From Methanomassiliicoccaceae archaeon (lineage in GTDB: Archaea > Thermoplasmatota > Thermoplasmata > Methanomassiliicoccales > Methanomethylophilaceae), in the NCBI GenBank assembly GCA_009776625.1, contig WRNL01000022.1, forward strand, positions 1 through 16,089: a stretch of DNA of 16,089 nucleotides. Reading direction: 5' to 3'. The position numbers and the translations under genes were made by a program. The notes below the pieces were generated by a model. That model saw only the letters and a list, made by a program, of their open reading frames with translations. It searched no databases and was not told where the DNA came from. Shown in pieces: positions 1-6,900 of this stretch. Every line of letters starts with the position of its first letter. Within the stretch, counting starts at the first letter, position 1.

Positions 1-81
1 GACGACCGGATTCGAACCGGTGAACTCCTACGAGAATGGATCTTGAGTCCATCGCCTTTGACCAGGCTTGGCAACATCGGC
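1..81 (-). tRNA. tRNA-Leu (anticodon CAA), 3' end cut by window edge
   Basis: Read on the minus strand, a cloverleaf starts at 81. The acceptor strand is GCCGATG, followed by TT and a D arm with GCC/GGC pairing around AAGCCTGGTCAAA. The anticodon stem ATGGA/TCCAT encloses the loop CTCAAGA, giving anticodon CAA, which reads the leucine codon UUG. A long variable arm (about TCTCGTAGGAGTTC) makes this a type II tRNA, as expected for Leu. The T arm is ACCGG-TTCGAAT-CCGGT. The four visible bases of the 3' acceptor strand (CGTC) pair with G7, U6 (wobble), A5 and G4; the remaining bases lie left of position 1. The anticodon loop has no intron. It lies 36 bp downstream of the methionine aminopeptidase stop codon on the same strand. 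Confidence 0.95.
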
Positions 82-107
82 CTGTTTGAACGGTAGATGC
101 GGATGGT

Positions 108-120
108 AGATAAACCTTTA
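108..120 (-). promoter_or_regulatory. TATA-like box for tRNA-Leu
   Basis: The minus strand reads TAAAGGTTTATCT. A TTTATC core lies about 26-30 bp before the mature tRNA 5' end at 81, the expected archaeal TATA-to-start distance. It overlaps the TAA stop of the methionine aminopeptidase gene. Because the core is imperfect, read-through from the upstream operon is also possible. Confidence 0.45.
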
Positions 121-1008
121 CGGGAGGGTGGTCACTTCCGCCCTCTCGCCCGCTATGTAGAAGGTGTGCTCGTGCTGCGAGACCATCCCCTTCCTCGCCT
201 CGATGAACTGGGGGTAGCCCGTGAGCACCCCGTGCCTGATGAGGGTCCTCACGTGTCTCTCCGCGTCGGGGAAGTCGCAGCTCCTGGCGCAGAAGGGGAA
301 CGTCTTGAACTCCCCTTTGGCGTAGTCGAAGAACTCCTGCGCCTTCGGGTCCGCCAGCTTCCTCTCCCTTTGTATCCTCACGATGTTGCCGAGCGGGCCG
401 TTCAGCACTATCCCCTCCCCGTTGGTGGCGAAGGGCTCGATGGCGACAACCATGCCGGACGTCAGCTTGTCGGAGTCCCCGTTGTGGTAGTTGGGTATCG
501 ACACGCCGGCATGCAGGTTGTACGGCTTTATCTCGTGCCCGCACAGGTTCCTGATGGGCTTGAAGCCGCCCTGGTGCATGCACATCTCGACCACCCTGCC
601 TATCTCGCAGATGGGCGTCCCCGCGCCGACTATCTCCGCGACTGTGTCCCTCGCGCGCTTCGACGCCTCGATCAGGGCGGTGTGCCTCTTCGTGCCGACC
701 TCCACTGTTCCAGCGGTGTCCCCCACGAACCCGCCCACCTCGGCGCCGCAGTCCACCTTGACCACGTCCCCCGCCTCGAACACGCTCTTGTCGTTGACGC
801 TGGGGGTGTAGTGCGCGGCGATCTCGTTGACGCTTATGTTGCACGGGAACGCGAGGCCGCACCCTTTCCCCCTGATGTAGCCCTCGACCTCCTGGGCGAC
901 GTCGTACAGCTTAACGCCCTCCCTCACCATGTCCATCCCCAAAGACCTCGCGGCGGCGGCCGTCTCCCCGGCCTTCCTCAGCATGGAGAGCTCCTCTGCG
1001 GTCAGCAT
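118..1008 (-). CDS. map: Type II methionine aminopeptidase
   Basis: This enzyme removes the initiator methionine from nascent proteins in the cytoplasm. The 296-residue protein has the pita-bread fold motifs of archaeal type II MAPs. The five metal ligands are visible: D86 (VDCG), D97 (VGDTAG), H158 (NLCGHEI), E191 (AIEPFAT) and E280 (QHEHTF). H66 and H166 fit the accessory active-site histidines. The segment between E191 and E280 holds the extra helical subdomain that defines type II, and the length matches archaeal homologues. The start chosen is the ATG at 1008, because MLTAEEL begins the family-typical N-terminus, a GAGGGTG ribosome site lies about 8 bases upstream, and an in-frame start at 1083 would add unrelated residues read from inside sua5. 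The ATG overlaps the TGA of sua5 (ATGCTGA), so translation is probably coupled. Confidence 0.96.
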   Translation of the reverse strand: MLTAEELSMLRKAGETAAAARSLGMDMVREGVKLYDVAQEVEGYIRGKGCGLAFPCNISVNEIAAHYTPSVNDKSVFEAGDVVKVDCGAEVGGFVGDTAGTVEVGTKRHTALIEASKRARDTVAEIVGAGTPICEIGRVVEMCMHQGGFKPIRNLCGHEIKPYNLHAGVSIPNYHNGDSDKLTSGMVVAIEPFATNGEGIVLNGPLGNIVRIQRERKLADPKAQEFFDYAKGEFKTFPFCARSCDFPDAERHVRTLIRHGVLTGYPQFIEARKGMVSQHEHTFYIAGERAEVTTLP

Positions 1009-1640
1009 TGTAGGGCACCCTCTATGTCCTTGATCGTTATAGCCCCCTGCCTGACGATCTCGACCTCCCCGTTCATTATCCACACGATGGTCGACGGCTT
1101 CTTAAGCCTGCTCGGCCCGGAATCGATGTAGAGGCTCACGGAGTCCCCGAGGTCCCTGACGGCGGAGCCGATGTCCGTGGCGTCCGGGTGGGAGTGGAGG
1201 TTCGCAGACGTGGCTACAATCGGCCCCGCCCTCTTTATGATCTCCATCGCCGCCGGGTGGTCCGGCATCCTGACCCCGACCTTCTTGGACATGGACGTGA
1301 CCATGTCCGGCACGTCGGGCCTCTTCTCTATTATGATTGTCAGCGGCCCCGGCAGGAACGCCTTGGCCAGCTTGTCCGCGTTCTCGTCCAGGACGGCCAC
1401 CCTCTCCAGCATCCTCCTGTCGCTGACGGCGACGGACAGCGCCATGTCGAAGGGCCTCCTCTTCGCCACGTAGAGGTTCTTCACCGCGACCTCGTTGAAT
1501 ATGTCGGCGCCTATCCCGTAGACCGTCTCGGTGGGGTACACTATGAGGTTCCCGGCGGCGAGCTCCTCGGCGGCCTCGTACGCCGCGCTCTCGAAACAAT
1601 CCCCCTGCACGCCCCCTTCTTCGCATTTTATTATCCTCAT
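1002..1640 (-). CDS. sua5: Sua5/YrdC threonylcarbamoyl-AMP synthase
   Basis: It makes threonylcarbamoyl-AMP from threonine, bicarbonate and ATP, the first step of the t6A modification at position 37 of ANN-decoding tRNAs; the KEOPS complex does the second step. The 212-residue protein is essentially one YrdC domain. Visible motifs are YPTETVYGIG (35-44), the basic AKRRPF segment (59-64), LPGPLT (96-101), VGVRMPDH (121-128), the nucleotide-site TSAN (144-147), PSTIV (182-186) and the closing IVRQGA (195-200). The C-terminal Sua5 domain of longer homologues is absent, so this is the short form. The start overlaps the upstream gene's stop as ATGA, with GGGGGTG just upstream as the ribosome site. 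It sits second in a three-gene operon with map. The possible YciO-like relative is less likely given the complete motif set. Confidence 0.93.
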   Translation of the reverse strand: MRIIKCEEGGVQGDCFESAAYEAAEELAAGNLIVYPTETVYGIGADIFNEVAVKNLYVAKRRPFDMALSVAVSDRRMLERVAVLDENADKLAKAFLPGPLTIIIEKRPDVPDMVTSMSKKVGVRMPDHPAAMEIIKRAGPIVATSANLHSHPDATDIGSAVRDLGDSVSLYIDSGPSRLKKPSTIVWIMNGEVEIVRQGAITIKDIEGALQC

Positions 1641-2278
1641 ACGGACACCCCCATCATCGCCAGGCCCGCCCTGACGGCCCTGTTGCCGTCGGCGGCGACC
1701 CCCATGTGGCCGGGGTACAGCGTCCCTATGTCCATGCCGCTCAGCCTCCTCAGGGAGCGGACCAGCTCCTCAGCCGACCCGGAGGGGAAGTCCGTCCTGC
1801 CGACGCCCTGACCGAACACCGTGTCGCCGGAGAACAGGGAACGGGTGGCCTCGTCGTACAGGCATATCCCCCCGCTCGTGTGACCCGGCGTGTCCACCAC
1901 ACGCAGCCTGTGCTCCCCGAGGTCTATCAGGTCCCCGTCCGTCAGCCCCGTGACCTCGACGGGATCCGTCCCGCCGAACATGTAGGACAGGGTGTAAAGG
2001 GGGTCCCCCGCCTCTATGTACGGCGCGTCGCCCGCGCCTGCGAGCGCCTCTGCGCCGAACTCGACCACGATGTCGCTCAGGCCTCCCGTGTGGTCGGCGT
2101 GGAAATGGGTGAGTATGACCATGTCCAGGCCCCTCCCTTTCAACGCGGCCCTCAGCCTCGCGATGTTCTCCGCGCTCTCATACCTGACGCCTGCGTCGAT
2201 GAGGGCGGTCCTGCTACCGGCGACGAGGTACATGTTCGAGCCGTGCGACGAGCCTGAATCGATCCTGTGAACGACCAT
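1637..2278 (-). CDS. MBL-fold metallo-hydrolase (glyoxalase II-like)
   Basis: This is a 213-residue cytoplasmic metallo-beta-lactamase-fold hydrolase. The complete binuclear metal site is visible: THFHADH gives H58, H60, D62 and H63; DTPGHTSG gives H133; FSGDTVF gives D152; and YPGH gives H191. This pattern matches the glyoxalase II-like branch, whose members cleave thioesters or related substrates. The true substrate cannot be told from sequence. The ATG at 2278 (MVVHRIDSG) begins the first beta strand of the fold. The frame stays open to 2440, but the extra 54 residues resemble no MBL protein and would run across the promoter. There is no ribosome site, and the TATA box implies a leaderless message. 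Its last codon overlaps the sua5 start (ATGA), making it the first gene of the MBL-sua5-map operon. Confidence 0.92.
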   Translation of the reverse strand: MVVHRIDSGSSHGSNMYLVAGSRTALIDAGVRYESAENIARLRAALKGRGLDMVILTHFHADHTGGLSDIVVEFGAEALAGAGDAPYIEAGDPLYTLSYMFGGTDPVEVTGLTDGDLIDLGEHRLRVVDTPGHTSGGICLYDEATRSLFSGDTVFGQGVGRTDFPSGSAEELVRSLRRLSGMDIGTLYPGHMGVAADGNRAVRAGLAMMGVSV

Positions 2279-2298
2279 GGGAAAACGGAGATAATAGG

Positions 2299-2310
2299 GA
2301 TATTTAACAT
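2299..2310 (-). promoter_or_regulatory. TATA box of the MBL-sua5-map operon
   Basis: The minus strand reads ATGTTAAATATC. The TTAAATA core is centred near 2304, about 26 bp before the ATG at 2278, so transcription should begin at or within a base or two of the start codon. The bases before the ATG (CTCCGTTTTCCC) carry no convincing Shine-Dalgarno sequence, consistent with a leaderless mRNA. A second weaker TATA-like string (TATAAGCA) lies at 2311-2318. The 103-bp gap between this gene and the ATPase holds nothing else that I recognise. Confidence 0.6.
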
Positions 2311-2381
2311 TGCTTATAGAACAGTCGGGCCGCCATTCGTATGGGGGAATGCGGCTATGCCTATGCGGCAGATGTGACGTG

Positions 2382-3644
2382 TCAGTCCCTGAGGCACCCG
2401 ATCGGCACCACATAGACGCCGTCCTGGCGACGGTACGCATGGCTCGAGCCGGTGAGCACCATGAGGAACCTCGGCTCTTTTATAAGATCGGTGTCGACGT
2501 TCCGAGCCAGTTTGAGCAGGTTCCCTGCAGCCTCGTCGATCATGTTGCCCCCGAGCTTCACCTCGGCCGCGCCCCATTCGCCGTTCCTCAGATGGACAAC
2601 CGCGTCAGCCTCGAGGCCGGAGCTGTCACGGTACTGGTTGATGCTCCCCCCGATCCTGTCCGCATACACCCTCAGGTCGCGTATGCAGAGGCTCTCGAAC
2701 AGCAAGCCGAACGTGTTCAGGTCGCCGATCAGGTCAGCGGGTGAGGCCCCGAGCGCCGCCGCTGCGATGGAAGGGTCGGCGAACTGGCGTTTGTCTGCCG
2801 TCCTGATCACCGCCTTTGAGCGTAGCTTAGGGCTCCATGCCGGCAGGTCATCTATGACGAACAGCTTACGGAAGGCGTTGGAGTATGAGTTAAGCGTCTT
2901 GTCGTCGAGCGTGACATCGGTGGCCGAAACGTCCTTCTGGATGGTCGTGTTCGATGCGAACGACGATATCTGCCTGGCATACGACCTAAGTATCCTCCGC
3001 GCCCTGTCCGGGTTCCTCCTTATCCCGTCCACGTCGGTGACGTCCGTCTCGGTGAGCGATATGAAGTAGTTCTCTGCAGTCAGGAGCGCGGTCTCGTCGT
3101 CGTCGCCGACCGCCTCTGGCCATCCTCCCCTGCAGACGAGGTGGGCGATGCGATTGAACGTCACACGGGAGTCGCCAGATATCGATTGGGGGCCGCCGAA
3201 CAGCCCCCCGAGGGACACCTCCCCAGTGGATTCACGGGACTCGTATAGCGACATCGGGCGCATGGTGACTCTTGCTATCCTGCCTGTGCCGGAATGACGC
3301 CCCGCGTCGTCCTTCGGTTTCGCAGAGCCGGTGAGGATGTATTTCCCGCGCCCCCCGTTGGCATCGATGTCCCACCTTATCTGGTCCCACAGTTCGGGGA
3401 GCTTCTGCCACTCGTCGAAAAGGATGGGGCGCTCGCCCCTCAGGAGGTTCTCCTCCTCCGTGGCCAGGTACGTTCGGTATAGCTCCAAGACGCTGGCGCG
3501 TTGCAGCTCGACCACGGTCTTGGAGAAACGTTTCGCCGTCGTGGATTTCCCGCACCATTTTGGCCCCTCCATCAAGACGCATCCTGCCGCCTTGAGTTGT
3601 TTCTCAAGCCTGTCCTCTATCATCCGCGGCATGTATTCCTTCAT
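2382..3644 (-). CDS. AAA+ ATPase with C-terminal DUF4143 (nuclease-like) domain
   Basis: This 420-residue protein belongs to the large family of P-loop ATPases ending in a DUF4143 domain, common in gut bacteria and archaea and of unsettled function. The N-terminal AAA domain has Walker A GPKWCGKST (27-35), Walker B ILFDEW (74-79) and a sensor-like strand YILTGS (102-107). A central helical part (about 160-270) follows. The C-terminal part shows E317, E345/D347 (LEADAV) and E361-V-K363 (AAEVKLGG), a spacing that resembles PD-(D/E)XK nuclease folds, although members are often thought inactive. The length is typical. The ATG at 3644 has AGGGG about 8 bases upstream; ATGs at codons 5 and 8 are possible alternatives. 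It is a single-gene unit, separated by spacers from both neighbours, with a tandem-repeat promoter. No partner toxin or antitoxin gene is visible. Relatives are patchily distributed, so lateral acquisition is possible but unproven. Confidence 0.9.
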   Translation of the reverse strand: MKEYMPRMIEDRLEKQLKAAGCVLMEGPKWCGKSTTAKRFSKTVVELQRASVLELYRTYLATEEENLLRGERPILFDEWQKLPELWDQIRWDIDANGGRGKYILTGSAKPKDDAGRHSGTGRIARVTMRPMSLYESRESTGEVSLGGLFGGPQSISGDSRVTFNRIAHLVCRGGWPEAVGDDDETALLTAENYFISLTETDVTDVDGIRRNPDRARRILRSYARQISSFASNTTIQKDVSATDVTLDDKTLNSYSNAFRKLFVIDDLPAWSPKLRSKAVIRTADKRQFADPSIAAAALGASPADLIGDLNTFGLLFESLCIRDLRVYADRIGGSINQYRDSSGLEADAVVHLRNGEWGAAEVKLGGNMIDEAAGNLLKLARNVDTDLIKEPRFLMVLTGSSHAYRRQDGVYVVPIGCLRD

Positions 3645-3710
3645 TCTCGACCCCTTGCAACGTGTTGTCCGTGACCCCTCGGATCCCTACATGACAAGAT
3701 GTGTTCTTCA

Positions 3711-3723
3711 TTATTAAAATATT
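3711..3723 (-). promoter_or_regulatory. TATA box of the DUF4143 ATPase gene
   Basis: The minus strand reads GAATATTTTAATA. A TTTTAATA core is centred near 3716, which predicts a transcript start near 3690 and a leader of about 45 bases before the ATG at 3644. The 23-bp tandem repeat array begins immediately upstream of this box. Confidence 0.55.
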
Positions 3724-3806
3724 CCGAAGAATGTTGATGAAATAATCCGAAGAATGTTGATGAAATAATCCGAAAAATGTTGATGAAATAATCCGAAGAA
3801 TGTTGA
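3722..3806. repeat. 23-bp tandem repeat array, 3.7 copies
   Basis: Copies lie at 3722-3744, 3745-3767, 3768-3790 and 3791-3806 (last copy partial, 16 bp). The shared unit begins ATCCGAAGAATGTTGATGAA, followed by ATA. The first copy starts TT rather than AT, and the third has AAAA for AAGA; otherwise the copies are identical. The array is AT-rich and has no spacers, so it is not a CRISPR. It abuts the TATA box of the ATPase gene, where an archaeal repressor or activator would bind. Confidence 0.9.
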
Positions 3807-3846
3807 ATTTTGATTCGGGAATGAACGAACCGTCAATTATCCAGGT

Positions 3847-3858
3847 GGGTGCGCACCC
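3847..3858. repeat. 12-bp perfect palindrome GGGTGCGCACCC
   Basis: A perfect inverted repeat lies in the spacer between the giant surface-protein gene and the ATPase gene, about 40 bp beyond the tandem array. It could be a dimeric regulator site or a small hairpin; the sequence does not decide. Apart from this, the terminator, the repeat array and the TATA box, I see no gene in the 327-bp spacer 3645-3971. Confidence 0.4.
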
Positions 3859-3910
3859 CCATCATGCGGCATGCCAAGGGCTGTCATATGGCGGCCGTTC
3901 GGACACGGGT

Positions 3911-3943
3911 GTGAAAAAGATGAAGGAAGGGGGCGGAGCCCCC
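3911..3943 (-). terminator. Hairpin terminator of the complete giant surface-protein gene
   Basis: On the minus strand, GGGGGC-TCC-GCCCCC (3943-3929) begins 28 bases after the stop codon and is followed by the T-rich run TTCCTTCATCTTTTTC. A GC hairpin is not required for archaeal termination, which needs mainly U tracts. The paralogue 8 kb away has an equivalent hairpin, which supports a role. Confidence 0.6.
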
Positions 3944-3971
3944 GTTTGACCGTAAAGCGTTTACTCCCTCC

Positions 3972-6900
3972 TCAGTCCTTGAGGTAGTCGTACCTTATGC
4001 TCACCAGGGCCAGTGCCAGGGTTATGACCGTCAGGGCGGCCATCACTATGCTCCACTCGTCGTACGGCACGTACGTCCCCCCGAACCCTTGCGTCAGGAA
4101 GAACAGGACCAGCGATATCAGGGCGACGAACACCGCGCCGAACCTCAGCGCCTTGCCCGTGCCCGTCCCGTCGTAGTTCCTGTTGTACGCCACGGTGAGC
4201 GCCACTATGCCGATCACGATTGCCAGGATCGCGAATATCAGGTTCGCTATGGCGAGGTCGCCTATGCCGAACCCGGACGTGCTCCCGAAGTGCGCCGTGA
4301 CCGACATGTCCGCCGCGCCGTCCGACATGACGACTGTCTGCGGGTTCGTGCCGGAGGCGTCCCCGCTCCAGTGGTCGAAGTAGCTGTACCCTTTCGGCGC
4401 CGCGCTCAGCACGTACTCGGCCCCGTTGAACAGCGGGAGGGGGGACGTGTAGCTGGTGAAGGTCGACCCCCCGTCGGCGCTGTACATCACGCCGCCGTTG
4501 CCGCTGACCCCCACTGTCAGGAACGCGGTGGGCGTCCTGGGGGGCGCGTTGCTCGCGAAGGCCTCTATGCTGTGGTCGCCGCGGATGTTGCTGAACGTGT
4601 ACACGCCGCCCTGCCCGCTCGCCGCCTGGCCGTCCACCAGCAGCGTCGGGGTGTACCCGGCCGATGCGTAGTAGCTGAACCTCAGCGTGTCGCCCTGCAT
4701 TGCGCGCACCATCCCCTGGGGGGATATGGACGCGTTCTCGTACGCAGTCGCGAACACAGTGTGCCAGGTCACCGGCGCCGACTGCCATCCGGCGGTCAGG
4801 GTGACGTCGTCGTACAGCCTGTCCGTGAAGGATAGCCTGTTGCCGCCGTCGTGCCATCCCGCGAAGTACATGCTCCCGCGGGCCGGCTCCCTTGCGCCTA
4901 TTGCGCCCAGCATCGTCCCCGACACCACGTCGTTGAACACCTGCTGCTGGGGGGTCCCGCCCGCCGCGTCGAACGTCACGGTGATGAACTTGACGGCCAC
5001 GAAGTCCTGGCTGTCGCGTATCCTGTACGTTGCCGGGTTCAGCGGCGAGGTCGGCGTGAACAGATCGGACCAGCCGGGGGCCTGCGGTGCCGTCGCGCCG
5101 AGATGCTCCCCCGTCTCCACGTAGTCCGCCTTCAGCAGGGTGCCGTCGGTGTCGTAGAACCTCGCCCTCTCCTTCCATGTGGCGAAGAGGGCGGCGGAAT
5201 CGTCGAATGTGCTGAACATGCCCATCAGCGAGTCCGTCGGGGCCATCCTCGTGCCGGTGAAGGGGTCGAGCCAGCCGTCGAACACAGAGTAGTACGGGAC
5301 CCAAGCGTTCGCAGAGGGGTCGTACCTGTCGATCAGCTTCTCGACGCGCACGTTATGTGTCAGGCCGTTGCCGTCGGTGTAGGCTATATCGACGCCCGTC
5401 ACGCCGCCCCCGTACTCGGGGTCGGTCGTCAGGCTGTAGATGAAGCTGGGCCCGACGTCCTCGTCCCATTGCATGTCCAGCAGCGGGGTCATCGACACCC
5501 CGTCGTATATCTTGACCGACACCAGCCATTTGGCGGTGAACAGGATATCCGACACGGGCGTCACGGCGCCCCCCGCGTTCCACACGGTGGAGCCGTCGTC
5601 CCACCCTTTGAACGTCAGCCTGCCTTTGGCCGGCTTCTCGGGCAGGGCTATGCCCTGCCCCTCGATGACCAGCATGTCGGGTATGGAGGACGGCGTGCCG
5701 CCGTTGGTGTCGAAGCCCACCGTGAACCCGTACCCCGCCGTCAGGGTGAGGTCGGAGGCTATCCTGTCGGCGAGCCCGTACGCCACATCCCCGGCGGCGA
5801 ACAGCCCGTCCGGCACGCCGCCCTCGACGAACCATGAGACGAACATCTTCCCCGGCGCAGCGGGATCCACTGTTATGAACTGCCTTATCGTCGTGCCCTC
5901 CGGCATCTCGAAGTAGTCGTCGTTGGTGCCGAGGATGCCGTCGGGGCCTGGATCCTGCGTTATCCTGGCCCCGTCCACGACCAGCTGCATGCCGTCCGTG
6001 GCGTACTGTTCCAGGTCGTAGAACGATACGGTGACCAGCCATGCCGCCGTCAGCGTCATGGGCCTGACCACGGGCTCGGCGGGGTCGGGGGCGTCGACCC
6101 TGGGAAGGGTGTACAGCTTGCCCGCCTGGAGGTCGAACCACCCCATGAATGTCACCCCGACCCTTGCGGGCATGGGGGTGAACCTCGGGCCGGAGTCCGG
6201 GAGCGGCAGGTTGGCCCGCAGGTACTTCGAGGGGATGGGCGTCGCGGGCAGGAACCCGCAGTCGAACCCGACCTCGACAACGTGCTCGTAGTCCAGGCAG
6301 ACGTTCTTCGTGACGGCGAGAGAGGCCGCGTCAGGGTTGACGATGGCCGACCCGTCGGTGTAGTCGAAGCCCGTCCTGTAGTACGGGGCCCCTATGTCCT
6401 CGTACCCGGAGACGCCGTCCTGGTCGAACCACCCTATGAATATCCATCCGGCCCTCGTCGGGTCGCCCGTGAACGGGTCGAGGTCCTCCATCAGGTCCGC
6501 CAGCTTGGAACCCTCGAGAAGGTACTTCGTCTGGCTGGAGAAGAACCCTGTCCCCGCAGGGGTGATGTTGAACGTCACGTCCGCGTACCATCTCGAGAAT
6601 ACGGTCGTGTTCGCTGTCACGACCTGGGTCGGGTCGAACCAGTCGGGCGAGGCGGACGACATGAAGTCGGACGCCTGCACGGGGACGGCGGCGCCGAACC
6701 CGTTCGTGTACCACAGGAGATGGTTGTTGGTGAACCCGAGCTTGCCCAGCGACGGCGCCGGGGCCCTGCCGTCAGGGGCCACGTCCACGATGACGAAGTC
6801 CCCTCCCGCGTCGCTCCCGGCCACCGAGCCGGCAGGCGCGGACAGTATTGCGCCCGTGTAGTAGAACTTGACCTCCACGCCCCATGCCGCCGTGAGCGTC

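Noticed and set aside
1..81. tRNA-Leu as an attachment site for an integrated element
   Set aside because: No integrase, no repeated tRNA 3' segment in the window, and the tRNA 3' end points away from the accessory genes.
1009..1083. Extended start for the methionine aminopeptidase
   Set aside because: The extra 25 residues come from the overlapping sua5 gene in another frame, and the ATG at 1008 has the family N-terminus plus a ribosome site.
2279..2440. Extended start for the MBL-fold protein
   Set aside because: It would run through the TATA box and into the ATPase 3' end; the added residues resemble no MBL N-terminus.
2382..3644. ATPase gene as half of a toxin-antitoxin pair
   Set aside because: No small partner frame with a plausible ribosome site lies on either side; the flanks are promoter spacers.
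3722..3806. Short tandem repeats as a CRISPR array
   Set aside because: Copies are directly contiguous with no unique spacers, the unit is only 23 bp, and no cas gene is in the window.
3972..4270. Sortase (LPXTG) or archaeosortase (PGF-CTERM) signal at the giant protein C-terminus
   Set aside because: Neither motif is present; there are three membrane helices and a short charged tail instead.
4851..5837. Long plus-strand open frame (328 codons) opposite the giant gene, and similar ones elsewhere
   Set aside because: It is antisense to a clearly coding GC-rich gene, has arginine/valine/glycine-rich low-complexity translation, no ribosome site or promoter, and no recognisable domain.
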